Shown piece by piece: positions 34,820 to 43,935 of a stretch of DNA of 64,000 bases (within the stretch, counting starts at the first letter, position 1; each line of letters opens with the position of its first letter). The notes under the pieces are model-generated. The model worked only from the letters and a program-made list of their open reading frames with translations, had not been told where the DNA came from and did no database searches. The position numbers were made by a program, and so were the translations under genes. The stretch comes from an uncultured Pseudomonadota bacterium (GTDB taxonomy: Bacteria; Pseudomonadota; Gammaproteobacteria; Steroidobacterales; Steroidobacteraceae): assembly GCA_903927005.1 (NCBI GenBank), contig CAIYLH010000070.1, forward strand, positions 114,484 through 178,483. The letters run 5' to 3'.

Positions 34820-36177
34820 GCACGTACCGCGGGTTTGCTGAGCTTCGCCGTCAGGTCGTAGGTATCCGCAGCGGTAATCTCGACCTCCGCAAACTCGCCC
34901 ACCGCCAGCTTGGACACGCCCGCGCCGCGGATCTTTACGGTCCCGTCGATCTCCGGGGCGTCAGCGTAGCTGCGCGCGATCGCGACGGCGCCGCGACCGG
35001 CGCCCTCGACCGCATCGACCAGTACGCGCTCACGCGCGCCAACCCTGGCGGCGAGTCGCGCGGCGCTGATGCGTGCGGATGTCTCCATGAAGCGCTCGTA
35101 GCGCTCGTCCTTGACCTCATTCGACACCGCGCCTGGCAGCTCGTTCGCCGCAGCGCCCTCGACCGGGGAATAGCGGAAGCAGCCGACCCGATCGAGCTTG
35201 GCCTCCTCCAGCCACTGCAGCAGCTCCTGGAAGTCGGCTTCAGTCTCGCCGGGGAAGCCGACGATGAACGTACTGCGGATCGCGAGATGCGGCAGCTCGC
35301 GCCGCCAGGCCTTGACCCGCTCTAGCGCGTTCTCGGCGTGCGCGGGGCGCTTCATCAACTTGAGGATGCGCGGGCTGCCATGCTGGAACGGGATGTCGAG
35401 GTAGGGCAGCAGGCCACTGTCCCCCATCAGCGGAATCACCTCGTCGACGTGCGGATAGGGATACACGTAGTGCAGGCGCACCCAGGCGCCTCGCTCCTTC
35501 GCGAGCTCACCGAGCTCGCGCGCAAGGTCGAGGAACTTAGTGCGAATCTCCCGTGAACCCCAGGCCTCGGCGCGGTAGCGCAGATCGGCGCCGTAGGCGC
35601 TGGTGTCCTGCGAGATCACCAACAACTCGCGTACGCCGGCGTTCAGCAGGCGGATGCCCTCATTAAGGACGTGCGTAATCGGCCGGCTGACCAGATCGCC
35701 GCGCATCGACGGGATGATGCAGAAGCTGCAGCGGTGGTTACAGCCCTCGGAGATCTTCATGTAGGCGTAGTGCCGCGGCGTCAACTTGATGCCCTGCGCC
35801 GGCACCAGGTGCATGAACGGGTCGTGCGGCTGCGGCAGGTGCGTGTGCACCTCGCGCAGGACGTCCTCGTAGGCGTGCGGGCCGGTGATGCCAAGCACAC
35901 GCGGGTGACGCTCGCGTATCTTCTCCGGCTGCGCGCCGAGGCAGCCGGTAACCAGCACGCGGCCGTTCTGCTCGAGCGCCTCGCCGATCGTGTCGAGCGA
36001 CTCGTGCACGGCGTCGTCGATGAAGCCGCAGGTGTTGACCACCACCAGATCGGCGCCCTCATAAGTCGGGGCAATGTCGTAACCCTCAGCCCGCAGCTGG
36101 GTGAGGATGCGTTCGGAGTCGACGAGCGCCTTCGGGCAGCCGAGGCTTACGAAGCCGACGCGGGGAGCGGATTTCAT
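34816..36177 (-). CDS. rimO: Ribosomal protein S12 methylthiotransferase
   Basis: RimO is a radical-SAM enzyme that adds a methylthio group to an aspartate of ribosomal protein S12. The N-terminal MTTase domain begins [19 protein letters not shown] and has the cysteines in [10 protein letters not shown] and VTGCLGAQ. The radical-SAM cluster site is [20 protein letters not shown] (C-x3-C-x2-C), and the C-terminal TRAM domain follows LVDAVEGAG. The ATG at 36177 gives 453 residues, the family size; the open frame upstream to 36237 is not conserved. Confidence 0.97.
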   Translation of the reverse strand: MKSAPRVGFVSLGCPKALVDSERILTQLRAEGYDIAPTYEGADLVVVNTCGFIDDAVHESLDTIGEALEQNGRVLVTGCLGAQPEKIRERHPRVLGITGPHAYEDVLREVHTHLPQPHDPFMHLVPAQGIKLTPRHYAYMKISEGCNHRCSFCIIPSMRGDLVSRPITHVLNEGIRLLNAGVRELLVISQDTSAYGADLRYRAEAWGSREIRTKFLDLARELGELAKERGAWVRLHYVYPYPHVDEVIPLMGDSGLLPYLDIPFQHGSPRILKLMKRPAHAENALERVKAWRRELPHLAIRSTFIVGFPGETEADFQELLQWLEEAKLDRVGCFRYSPVEGAAANELPGAVSNEVKDERYERFMETSARISAARLAARVGARERVLVDAVEGAGRGAVAIARSYADAPEIDGTVKIRGAGVSKLAVGEFAEVEITAADTYDLTAKLSKPAVRA

Positions 36178-36283
36178 GGATCGCACCGGCGGAACGGAAG
36201 GGGCGCCATGGTACCTTCGGCGGTGCGCAGGGGCCACCGGCCTGCCACCGACGCCCTGGACGGCGCGACCGCCTCGCGCGCGC

Positions 36284-36295
36284 TATGATCCTGCC
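36284..36295 (+). promoter_or_regulatory. Candidate -10 for a leaderless dapF-DUF484-xerC transcript
   Basis: TATGAT at 36284-36289 is a five-of-six match to TATAAT and ends six bases before the ATG at 36296, so a transcript would start at the initiation codon. No Shine-Dalgarno sequence is present and no -35 is evident. Confidence 0.4.
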
Positions 36296-37126
36296 ATGCG
36301 GCTAGATTTCACGAAGATGCACGGCCTGGGCAACGACTTCATCGTCTTTGACGCCCCTCAGCCGGACGCCATACCCACCCCGGCCCGGATTGCAGCACTG
36401 GCGGACCGCCACACCGGCATTGGCTTCGACCAGGCCCTGGTACTCGAGCCGCCGCGCCGCGCCGATACCGCCGTCTACTACCGGATCTTCAACGCTGACG
36501 GCTCCGAGGTTGAGCAGTGTGGCAACGGCGCCCGCTGCGTCGCAGCGCTGGTCGCCCAGCGGCTCGGCGCCGGTCCGGACGAACTGCTGATGGACAGCCC
36601 GGCTGGCCTTGTGCGGGCACGCTCACGCGCTGATGGCGAAGTGTCGGTCGCGATGGGCGTCCCAAACTTCACGCCCGCGTCAGTGCCGTTTGTGGCTGAC
36701 TCCACGGCGGACGCCTACCTGCTCGACGTCAACGGCGAGCTGCTGGAGATCGGCGCGGTGTCGATAGGCAACCCACACGCGGTGCTGCGGGTCGACACGG
36801 TGGCCTCAGCGCCGGTGGACAGGCTCGGCCCCCAGGTGGAAAATCATCGGCGATTTCCGCGACGCACTAACGTCGAGTTTCTGGAGGTCGTTTCGCGCGG
36901 CCAGGTGCGCTTGCGCGTATACGAGCGCGGCGTCGGCGAGACGCAGGCCTGCGGGACCGGCGCCTGCGGCGCAGTGGCGGTAGGCCGTCGCCGCGGTTGG
37001 CTGGACGAGCTCGTCTACGTCGACCTGCCAGGCGGCCGGCTCACAGTCGAGTGGCGAGGCGACGCAGAACCGATTTGGCTTACCGGACCGACGGCCACGG
37101 TCTTTGAAGGACACGTAGAACTATGA
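36296..37126 (+). CDS. dapF: Diaminopimelate epimerase
   Basis: DapF interconverts LL- and meso-diaminopimelate for lysine and peptidoglycan synthesis. Both catalytic cysteines are visible, in EQCGNGARCVAAL and ETQACGTGACGAVAVG. The start FTKMHGLGNDFIVFDAP is canonical; the open frame upstream (to 36101) is not conserved. With 276 residues it is normal. Its stop overlaps the next ATG (ATGA). The gene order dapF-DUF484-xerC is that of other gammaproteobacteria. Confidence 0.97.
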   Translation: MRLDFTKMHGLGNDFIVFDAPQPDAIPTPARIAALADRHTGIGFDQALVLEPPRRADTAVYYRIFNADGSEVEQCGNGARCVAALVAQRLGAGPDELLMDSPAGLVRARSRADGEVSVAMGVPNFTPASVPFVADSTADAYLLDVNGELLEIGAVSIGNPHAVLRVDTVASAPVDRLGPQVENHRRFPRRTNVEFLEVVSRGQVRLRVYERGVGETQACGTGACGAVAVGRRRGWLDELVYVDLPGGRLTVEWRGDAEPIWLTGPTATVFEGHVEL

Positions 37127-37854
37127 CGACCCCGCAGCCAAAGTCCGAAGCGATCAAGGCAGCCCGCAGCGACAGTGACGAGACCCGCATCGCCGCCTTT
37201 CTCGCCGCCAACCCGGATTTCTTCGACCGTCACTCCGGATTGCTGGGCGATCTGCGGCTACCGCACGCACGCGGCGACGCAAGCACAGTGTCGCTGGTGG
37301 AGCGTCAGGTTGAGGTGCTGCGGGTGCGTGTGCGCGACTTCGAAGAGAAGCTGCGCGCTCTGGTCGAAAATGGCCGCGCCAACGATGCACTTGCGACCAA
37401 GATGCACCGCCTTGCCTGTCGCCTGATTGGTGCGCGCGACGGCGCCGCGCGGCTCGCGGCGATCGAGTCCAGCCTGCGCGAGGACTTCGGCGCACGCGAG
37501 TTCACGCTGCTGGTTTGCTCGGCGGTAACGGCAGCGGCGAACCCGCCGCGCTACCTGCGTCAGGTCGCCGCGGATGACGCTGGCCTGAAATCCTTCGATT
37601 CGCTGCACGCGACGGGTAAGCCGCGCTGCGGCCGGATCCGCGACATGCAGCGCGACTTCCTGTTCCCATCGGCCGACATCGCGATCGGCTCGGTGGCACT
37701 GGTGCCGCTGCGCATCGGTGGGGCCCACGCGCTGCTGGCGATCGCATCGCCCGACGCTGACCACTTCAATCCAACGATGAGCACCGACTTCCTCGCCCGC
37801 ATCGGCGAGCTGGTCGCCACGGCCCTCGATGGCGCGCCGGTCGGCGTCGGCTGA
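37123..37854 (+). CDS. DUF484 family GAF-like protein
   Basis: The 243-residue cytoplasmic protein starts with a short helical domain and AAFLAANPDFFDRHSGLLGDL, the start of DUF484, followed by a coiled-coil (VEVLRVRVRDFEEKLRALVE) and a GAF-like domain (IGSVALVPLRIGGAHALLAI, MSTDFLARIGELVATAL). It is regularly found between dapF and xerC, and its role is not established. It overlaps dapF by four bases and xerC by 26. Confidence 0.9.
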   Translation: MTTPQPKSEAIKAARSDSDETRIAAFLAANPDFFDRHSGLLGDLRLPHARGDASTVSLVERQVEVLRVRVRDFEEKLRALVENGRANDALATKMHRLACRLIGARDGAARLAAIESSLREDFGAREFTLLVCSAVTAAANPPRYLRQVAADDAGLKSFDSLHATGKPRCGRIRDMQRDFLFPSADIAIGSVALVPLRIGGAHALLAIASPDADHFNPTMSTDFLARIGELVATALDGAPVGVG

Positions 37855-38788
37855 CCCCGTCGCACGCACGGAGTGGGACGCGGGCGAGCGCGCCCGCGTC
37901 GCGGCGTGGCTGGCAAGCCTTGCGAGCGAACGGCGGCTGAGCCGTCATACGATCGCCGCCTACCGGCGCGACCTCGACGATTTCTTTGACTGGGCCAGCG
38001 CCGCGGGACTCACCTCCTTCACCACAATCGACTCGCAGCACGTGCGCTCGTTCGCCGCGACCATACATCGGCAAGGGCTCGCGCCACGCTCGATCCAGCG
38101 TCGCCTGTCCGCTTTACGGACACTGTTCCATTGGCTGATCCGCGAGGGCGTGCTCAGTGCAAATCCCGGCATAGAGGTCCGTGCACCAAAGGGCGCACGC
38201 CGGCTGCCAGAGGCACTGGACGTTGACCGGATGGCGAAACTGCTGGAGGCGCCGCCACCCGGCGCACCGGCGGACGACGATCTGGAGGCGCGTGACCGTG
38301 CGATCGTGGAGCTTTTCTATTCCAGTGGTCTGCGGCTGTCTGAGCTGGTGGGCCTGGACCTCGGCGACCTGGACATCGCCGACCGCACCGTGCGCGTGAT
38401 CGGCAAGGGTAACAAGACCCGCATCGTGCCAGTCGGATCACATGCGCTACGCGCCTATGGCGCCTGGCTCCTGCGCCGCGGCGGACTGGCATCCATCGAC
38501 GAGCGGGCCGCATTCGTCGGTCGCAATGGCCGACGGCTGGGAACGCGCGCGGTGCAGTTACGGGTCGAGGCGTGGGCGCGTCGCCGCGGAATCGACGTCA
38601 AGGTACATCCGCACCTGTTCCGCCACTCGTTTGCGACACACCTGCTGGAATCCAGCCACGACCTGCGCGGCGTGCAGGAACTGCTTGGCCACGCCAACAT
38701 CTCGACAACCCAGGTTTACACGCACCTGGACTTTCAGCACCTAGCGCAGGTGTATGACAAGGCACACCCGCGCGCACGCCGCCGCTAG
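37829..38788 (+). CDS. xerC: Tyrosine recombinase XerC
   Basis: XerC acts with XerD at dif to resolve chromosome dimers before division. The catalytic residues of tyrosine recombinases are present: arginine in YSSGLRLSELVGLDLGD, lysine in VIGKGNKTRIVPV, the HLFRHSFATHLL box with histidine and arginine, histidine in LLGHANISTTQ, and the nucleophilic tyrosine in TQVYTHLDFQHLA. At 319 residues it is slightly longer than E. coli XerC (298) because of its N-terminus; an in-frame GTG or ATG nearer the WLASLASERRLSRH stretch is possible. It shares a CTAG stop with the convergent barrel gene. Confidence 0.94.
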   Translation: MARRSASADPVARTEWDAGERARVAAWLASLASERRLSRHTIAAYRRDLDDFFDWASAAGLTSFTTIDSQHVRSFAATIHRQGLAPRSIQRRLSALRTLFHWLIREGVLSANPGIEVRAPKGARRLPEALDVDRMAKLLEAPPPGAPADDDLEARDRAIVELFYSSGLRLSELVGLDLGDLDIADRTVRVIGKGNKTRIVPVGSHALRAYGAWLLRRGGLASIDERAAFVGRNGRRLGTRAVQLRVEAWARRRGIDVKVHPHLFRHSFATHLLESSHDLRGVQELLGHANISTTQVYTHLDFQHLAQVYDKAHPRARRR

Positions 38789-39807
38789 AAGCGGGTGCGC
38801 AGGCCGAGACCACCGAACAGGCCTCGCGGACCAGCACCATCGCCACGCGAGTCGCCAAGCGACACGTCAACCTCCGTGCCATGACCGAGGTCCGCGGTGC
38901 AGGTCGCCACGTAGGCCTTGCCCAGCGTACCGACGTAGTGGTCACGCTGGCGCAGATAGTCCACCGCAAGAATCATGTCGCGGTGGCGCCAGCTGACTCC
39001 CGCAGACGCCAACGAGTTGGCAAGGGTCTGCTGGTCGCCGATAACAGGCAGCGCGAGCTGCTGCAACCGACCTAGCGGACCTATCGCCAACTGCGCGAAC
39101 TGCGCGTTGGCGAAGCTCGCCGACACCCGGGCGCCTTCGGCGGGCAACAGACCGCAACTGGCATCCTGATACTGCTCTTTCGTCAACGAGGCGTGTGCGC
39201 CCCAGACTCGACCCTGGTAACGACCATCAACGCCCCACCAGGTATTACGGACCTCGCAGCGAGCCTGCACTGGCACGAGTTGCGGTCCATTACCCAGATC
39301 CAGCGTGGTCAAACCGGAAAAGGGCGCAAAGATGCTCTTGCGAACGCCCGTCCGGAGTCCGCCGCTGAGCACGCCTACATGGAACGTACCGCCGATCTTC
39401 AGCTCGTCCGCCTTGAGGAAATTGGAAATCTGTAGATGACCCACGTCCAGATCCACGCCAGCGCGGCCGAAGCGCTGCGTCACGCCGAAAGACGCCCCCA
39501 ACGAATCGATCGTGCCGGAATAGCCCTGTGTCAGATCGCCGCGCGACTCCGCACCGTGCCCGCTGGCGCGCAGCGTCGTCGCGCGCAGCAAGTCGTAGGA
39601 AACCGCGGAGGTAAAGCCAAAGGCTCGCTGGCGATCGCCTTGCACACCGAGCGCAATCGCTACTCGACCCTGATCGGTCGCGCTCTCAGAAGCTTCGTCG
39701 TCAGGGCCCGTTGGGGTTTGTGACACCGCATGAGATGGCGTTACCGTCAATGCCCACGCGACGACGAAGCCGAAGAAAAAAGCCGTGCGCCGCTTCATAA
39801 CCATCAC
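38785..39807 (-). CDS. Outer-membrane beta-barrel protein, unknown family
   Basis: The 340-residue product has a signal peptide (about residues 1-28, FFFGFVVAWALTVTPSHA) and an alternating, glycine-rich sequence with about ten likely beta strands, such as RVAIALGVQGDRQRAF, GIDVDLGHL-like repeats and YVATCTADLGHGTEVDVSL. It ends in GLGLRTRF, a C-terminal phenylalanine as used by the BAM machinery. These features indicate a barrel in the outer membrane; no ligand or family can be named. Two cysteine pairs (QARCEVRN, ASCGLLPA) could form a surface disulfide. Confidence 0.7.
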   Translation of the reverse strand: MMVMKRRTAFFFGFVVAWALTVTPSHAVSQTPTGPDDEASESATDQGRVAIALGVQGDRQRAFGFTSAVSYDLLRATTLRASGHGAESRGDLTQGYSGTIDSLGASFGVTQRFGRAGVDLDVGHLQISNFLKADELKIGGTFHVGVLSGGLRTGVRKSIFAPFSGLTTLDLGNGPQLVPVQARCEVRNTWWGVDGRYQGRVWGAHASLTKEQYQDASCGLLPAEGARVSASFANAQFAQLAIGPLGRLQQLALPVIGDQQTLANSLASAGVSWRHRDMILAVDYLRQRDHYVGTLGKAYVATCTADLGHGTEVDVSLGDSRGDGAGPRGLFGGLGLRTRF

Positions 39808-39904
39808 CTCAACAGAGATCGAACGAATTCGAGTGTTAGTATTTTGCTCCTAATGGCTGGATCGTCAGCGCGACCTAGTTGGTGGTTTTCCGAAATGGTT
39901 CAAC

Positions 39905-40285
39905 ATGATGCCAAACAGCGACAGCCCTCCTACTGAGATCCGCCTGCGGCGCCGCTCGCGCGTCGTCGAGGTCGCCTTCGCCGACGGCACGCGTTATGCG
40001 CTGTCGTTCGAGTACCTGCGCGCACACTCGCCGTCCGCCGAAGTGCAGGGCCACGGCCCCGGCCAGGACGTGCTGCAGATCGCCAAGGAGAACGTCCAGG
40101 TCAGCGCCGTCGAGCCGGTAGGGCAGTACGCGGTGCGGCTGGTATTCGATGATGGCCACGATACCGGCCTGTACACCTGGAAAGTGCTGCACGAGCTAGG
40201 CGCCAACCACAGCACGAACTGGGCGCGCTACCTAGAACGGCTGGAGCGGATCGGCTACACCCGCAAGCCCCCAGCCGTCGGCTGA
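39905..40285 (+). CDS. DUF971 domain protein
   Basis: The 126-residue cytoplasmic protein is a single DUF971 domain, related to the N-terminal zinc-binding domain of gamma-butyrobetaine hydroxylase. RYALSFEYLRAHSPSAEVQG and YAVRLVFDDGHDTGLYTWKV, then WARYLERLERIGY are family motifs. It lies between the convergent YkgJ gene and the barrel gene. Its role may involve iron-sulfur or ubiquinone proteins, but that is not settled. Confidence 0.88.
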   Translation: MMPNSDSPPTEIRLRRRSRVVEVAFADGTRYALSFEYLRAHSPSAEVQGHGPGQDVLQIAKENVQVSAVEPVGQYAVRLVFDDGHDTGLYTWKVLHELGANHSTNWARYLERLERIGYTRKPPAVG

Positions 40286-40295
40286 GAGCAATACT

Positions 40296-40664
40296 TCAGG
40301 CCGACGGGATAAAGTCGTCGTCACCCTGCTGCTCGCGCTCGAACAGCAGGAAATCGTAGTAGCCGCAGGTAGTCCCGGAAGGGTAGCGCCGGCAGACGTT
40401 CGGCCGCGCCGCGTAGATGGTGCAGCGCCGCTCGTCCTGGTCGAAGAACCGACAGATCGACTTGTAGACCGTGTCCTTGCGGTGCCGCAGCACCCATTCG
40501 TCCGCGTCCTTGGTCTTGTGGTGGAACGTGAACTTCTCGCGGGCGGCGTCAGCGCTGAGGCCGAAGTGCTTGGCGAGCCGCGCAATGTCGAAGTCACTGA
40601 CTTCAATGCGGTCGTAAGAGCAGCAGTATCCGGGACACTTGGAACAGTCGTAACGGGCTTTCAT
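40296..40664 (-). CDS. YkgJ family cysteine-cluster protein
   Basis: The 122-residue protein has a conserved set of cysteines that probably bind an iron-sulfur cluster or zinc: CSKCPGYCCSYDRIEV at the N-terminus, ICRFFDQDERRCTIYAARP in the middle, and VCRRYPSGTTCGYY. This pattern is that of the YkgJ (CxxCxxxC) family, which has no established function. It is convergent with the DUF971 gene. Confidence 0.88.
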   Translation of the reverse strand: MKARYDCSKCPGYCCSYDRIEVSDFDIARLAKHFGLSADAAREKFTFHHKTKDADEWVLRHRKDTVYKSICRFFDQDERRCTIYAARPNVCRRYPSGTTCGYYDFLLFEREQQGDDDFIPSA

Positions 40665-40727
40665 GCATCCCCTCGGCGATCACGGCCGGTCGGACGCCGC
40701 GACAGAGCGGCGCGGTCGGCAGTGTAG

Positions 40728-40759
40728 CCGTCCGGCGCGCCGAATGGCGCACCGGACGG
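40728..40759 (-). terminator. Imperfect hairpin downstream of cysK
   Basis: CCGTCCGG and GCGCC pair with GGCGC and CCGGACGG around the tetraloop GAAT, with one C/A mismatch, giving a 13-bp stem. It follows the cysK stop by 24 bases. No U-run follows on the cysK strand, so it may be a factor-dependent 3' end or a stabiliser. Confidence 0.4.
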
Positions 40760-40782
40760 AATCGGCGCGTGCGCCCTGCGGA

Positions 40783-41736
40783 TCAGGGCAGCGTCGGCTC
40801 CGGATCCGAGCCTTCAGCGACGCCCTCGAACAGCACCGTCGACAGGTAGCGCTCGCCGGTATCGGTCATCACGGTCAGGATCACACTGCCCTCCGGAGCC
40901 TTCTCGGCGACCTTCAGGGCGGCGGCGAAGTTGCCGCCCGACGAAATGCCGACGAACAACCCTTCCTTCTGGGCAAGCAGCCTTGCGGTCGCGACCGACT
41001 CGTCGTCCGTGACCGGGATGTTGTCGTCGAAGATCGTGCGATCGAGCACGGCCGGCACGAAGTCGGGGGTCCAACCCTGGATCTTGTGCGGCTTGAACTC
41101 GGCGCCGGCCAGCAGGCGGGCGCCGGCAGGCTCGGTCGTGACGATCTTGATGTCCGGGCGGGCGCACTTGAGCACCTGGCCTACACCGGTCATCGTGCCA
41201 CCGGTGCCCCAGCCGCTAACGAAGTAGTCGAGGCGCTTGCCGGCGAAGTCCGACAGGATCTCGGGACCGGTGGTCTGCCGGTGGTAGGCCGGATTGGCCT
41301 CGTTCTCGAACTGACGGGCGAGGAACCAGCCATTCTTCTCGGCCAGGTCCTTGGCTTTCTTGACCATGCCGCTGCCACGCTCGGCGGCCGGCGTCAGGAT
41401 CACCTTGGCGCCTAGCGCACGCATGATCTTGCGGCGCTCGATCGAGAACGTCTCGACCATCACGGCGACGAACGGGTAGCCCTTGGCGGCAGCCACAAGG
41501 GCGAGCGCGATGCCGGTATTGCCCGAGGTGGCCTCGACGATGGTCTGGCCGGGCTTGAGCAGGCCGCGGCGCTCGGCATCCTCGATGATGCCAATGGCGA
41601 GCCGGTCCTTGACCGAGCCGCCGGGGTTGAAGAACTCGACCTTCACGTACATCGTGACGTGCTTCGGCGCGAGCCGATTGATGCGCACGATCGGGGTACG
41701 ACCGATCGTCTCGAGGATGTTGTTATAGATCGTCAT
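40783..41736 (-). CDS. cysK: Cysteine synthase (O-acylserine sulfhydrylase)
   Basis: This pyridoxal-phosphate enzyme makes cysteine from an O-acylserine and sulfide. K43 in PGGSVKDRLAIG binds the cofactor; EATSGNTGIALAL and GWGTGGTMTGVGQ form the substrate and phosphate loops, and GLFVGISSGGNFAA is the C-terminal loop. Its 317 residues are normal for CysK/CysM. It is divergent from a MetX-family acyltransferase that I read as a serine O-succinyltransferase, so its natural substrate here may be O-succinylserine. The 151-base shared region carries the promoters. Confidence 0.94.
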   Translation of the reverse strand: MTIYNNILETIGRTPIVRINRLAPKHVTMYVKVEFFNPGGSVKDRLAIGIIEDAERRGLLKPGQTIVEATSGNTGIALALVAAAKGYPFVAVMVETFSIERRKIMRALGAKVILTPAAERGSGMVKKAKDLAEKNGWFLARQFENEANPAYHRQTTGPEILSDFAGKRLDYFVSGWGTGGTMTGVGQVLKCARPDIKIVTTEPAGARLLAGAEFKPHKIQGWTPDFVPAVLDRTIFDDNIPVTDDESVATARLLAQKEGLFVGISSGGNFAAALKVAEKAPEGSVILTVMTDTGERYLSTVLFEGVAEGSDPEPTLP

Positions 41737-41887
41737 GAAGCGGCATCCCTACCTGAGGTGTCGAGGAAGGCGACGAGTTTATTGCGACCGGCACGGCGCG
41801 GGATCGTCCTGTTGGATCTGGCCCCATAACGATCAGTTCTGGCCAGACGCTAGCCGATACAGGGGGTTACGGCAGAAAATCCCCCCC
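41737..41887. promoter_or_regulatory. Divergent promoter region of cysK and the MetX-family gene
   Basis: This 151-base gene-free space must hold the two promoters. I see no S-box riboswitch structure and no clear -10 or -35 pair on either strand. A C-run (CCCCCCC at about 41881-41887) stands just before the acyltransferase ATG, with no Shine-Dalgarno sequence. Confidence 0.3.
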
Positions 41888-43081
41888 ATGAGCGCGTTCC
41901 CCCCCGAGTCCCCGTCCGTCACCTTGCAAGTGCCGCTGCCAAGCCCGTTCCGACTCCAGGCCGGCGGCGAGCTGATAGGCGCGCAGGTGGCAGTGGAGAC
42001 CTACGGCCACCTCTCACCGGCGCGCGACAACGCCATCCTGCTGTTTACCGGGCTGTCCGCCTCGGCGCATGCCGCTTCCCACCCTGGCGACACCTCGTCG
42101 GGTTGGTGGGAGTCCATGATCGGCCCAGGCAAGGCCCTGGATACCGACCGCTACTTCGTCATCTCGGTGAACTCGCTGGGCAGCTGCTTCGGCTCGACCG
42201 GGCCGGCATCGCTCAATCCGGCCACTGGCCAGCCGTACGGCGGCGATTTCCCGGAGTTGCGCGTCGAGGACATCGCCCGCGCGAGTCAGGCCGCGGTGGA
42301 TTCCTTCGGAATTGACCAGTTAGCTGCCGCCATCGGCTGCTCGCTAGGCGGCATGACGGTGCTTGCGCATGCGGTCTGCTTCCCGGGTCGTGCGCGGGCG
42401 ATAGCGTCAATTTCCGGCGCGATGGCTGCAAATGCCGCCGCGATCGCGACACGCAGCCTGCAACGCGAGATCGTCGGCAGCCTGCTCAAGGCCGGCGCCG
42501 AACCCGAGCGCGTGCAGCAGGCCATGCGCTGGGCGCGCAAGATTGGCGTGCTGTCCTATGTCGGCACCGAGCTGCTCGAGAAGCGCTTCGGTCGCGACCA
42601 GACCGAGCCGTTCTCTGGCCACGGCTCTGGCACCGACTTCGAGGTCGAGAGCTGGCTTGAGCATCTGGCGCAAAAATTCGTGCGCCAATTTGACCCGTGG
42701 GCCTACTGGGTCATCTCCCGGGCGATGGACCTGTTTGACTTCGCCGCGCACGGCGCAGCCCCCGAGGGCGACGCCGTCGTACACCGCCACGACGCAACGG
42801 ATGCGGCGCGCGCGGCAGCGTTCCTGAAACTCGAACGGGCATTGGTCATTGGCGTACAGGAAGACCGGCTTTTCCCGGTCGATCAGCAGCGGGCGATCGG
42901 CGCTGTGCTCAATGCCAGCGGCATCACCACCGATTACGTCGAACTCGCGTCCCCCTACGGCCATGATGCGTTTCTGACCGAGCACACGCTGTTCACGCCG
43001 GTGCTGAGGAGCTTCCTCGACGAACTGCGCGTCGCCCTACCCCTCGCCCCCTCGCGTTTCGAGGCCGGGCTGCGCCGCTGA
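41888..43081 (+). CDS. MetX-family O-acyltransferase, probable L-serine O-succinyltransferase
   Basis: The 397-residue alpha/beta hydrolase transfers an acyl group to homoserine or serine. The triad is S152 ([15 protein letters not shown]), D326 (GVQEDRLFP) and H359 (PYGHDAFL). Most such proteins are annotated as homoserine O-acetyltransferase, but [35 protein letters not shown] and [17 protein letters not shown] match the Xanthomonas group shown to acylate serine with succinyl-CoA. Divergence from cysK supports a cysteine role. The frame is open to 41735, but conserved sequence begins after the ATG at 41888. Substrate assignment is inference; the family assignment is firm. Confidence 0.85.
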   Translation: MSAFPPESPSVTLQVPLPSPFRLQAGGELIGAQVAVETYGHLSPARDNAILLFTGLSASAHAASHPGDTSSGWWESMIGPGKALDTDRYFVISVNSLGSCFGSTGPASLNPATGQPYGGDFPELRVEDIARASQAAVDSFGIDQLAAAIGCSLGGMTVLAHAVCFPGRARAIASISGAMAANAAAIATRSLQREIVGSLLKAGAEPERVQQAMRWARKIGVLSYVGTELLEKRFGRDQTEPFSGHGSGTDFEVESWLEHLAQKFVRQFDPWAYWVISRAMDLFDFAAHGAAPEGDAVVHRHDATDAARAAAFLKLERALVIGVQEDRLFPVDQQRAIGAVLNASGITTDYVELASPYGHDAFLTEHTLFTPVLRSFLDELRVALPLAPSRFEAGLRR

Positions 43082-43130
43082 GCGGTCGCCGGCTGCGGCC
43101 GGCCGCCATGCGAGGCCGCTCCCCGGGCGG

Positions 43131-43164
43131 TACAATTGACGGGTTTTCACCCGAGCAGCCCCCC
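43131..43164 (+). promoter_or_regulatory. Promoter of ubiE-ubiJ-ubiB
   Basis: TACAAT at 43131-43136 is a five-of-six -10 match, 28 bases before the ATG at 43165. A -35 is not evident and there is no good Shine-Dalgarno sequence. Confidence 0.4.
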
Positions 43165-43935
43165 ATGACCGGCACCCCGGAACAGCCCGCCACTTCCGAC
43201 ACCGTCGACTTCGGCTACGAGCGCGTCGCGAAGGCGGAAAAGGCCGAGCGCGTACGGGCAGTGTTCGACTCTGTCGCCAGCCGCTACGACATCATGAATG
43301 ACCTGATGTCGTTCGGCGTGCACCGACTGTGGAAGCGCTTCCTCCTGTCGCAGACGGGTTTGAAGGCCGGCCAGCGGGCGCTGGACGTGGCCGGCGGCAC
43401 GGGCGACCTGTCGATCGGCATGTCGCGCCAGGTCGGCGCGAGCGGCCGCGTCGTGCTGTCGGACATCAACGAGCAGATGCTCGCGCATGGTCGCGACCGA
43501 CTGCTCGATGCCGGCGTCGCCGGCAACGTCGAGTTCGTGCAGGCCAACGCCGAGGCGCTGCCGTTCGCGGACCAGTCATTCGACTGCGTCACGATCGGCT
43601 TCGGGCTGCGCAACGTCACGGACAAAGCCGCCGCAATCGCCTCGATGTTCCGCGTGCTCAAGCCAGGCGGACAGCTGATGATCCTCGAATTCTCTAAACC
43701 CGTCGCCCCCGGCCTCGGCCCGGTCTACGACACCTACAGTTTCAGCGTGCTGCCAGCACTCGGCCGGCTCGTGGCAGGCGACGCGGACAGCTACCGCTAT
43801 CTGGCCGAATCGATCCGGATGTTCCCGGATCAGGCGACGCTCGCCTCGATGATGACAACCGCCGGCTTTGACGGCGTCCGCTACCACAACCTGACCGGTG
43901 GCATCGTCGCGCTGCACCGCGGCTGGCGCTACTGA
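43165..43935 (+). CDS. ubiE: Ubiquinone/menaquinone C-methyltransferase
   Basis: UbiE methylates the quinone ring carbon during ubiquinone and menaquinone synthesis using S-adenosylmethionine. Motifs are [20 protein letters not shown], the SAM loop [30 protein letters not shown] and [11 protein letters not shown], with [12 protein letters not shown]. Conserved sequence starts at the ATG at 43165 (256 residues). The stop codon overlaps the ubiJ ATG by one base (TGATG), so the pair is coupled. Confidence 0.97.
   Translation: MTGTPEQPATSDTVDFGYERVAKAEKAERVRAVFDSVASRYDIMNDLMSFGVHRLWKRFLLSQTGLKAGQRALDVAGGTGDLSIGMSRQVGASGRVVLSDINEQMLAHGRDRLLDAGVAGNVEFVQANAEALPFADQSFDCVTIGFGLRNVTDKAAAIASMFRVLKPGGQLMILEFSKPVAPGLGPVYDTYSFSVLPALGRLVAGDADSYRYLAESIRMFPDQATLASMMTTAGFDGVRYHNLTGGIVALHRGWRY

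Noticed and set aside
41737..41887. Possible SAM or S-box riboswitch before the MetX-family gene
   Set aside because: No conserved stem or loop elements could be found in the 151 bases.
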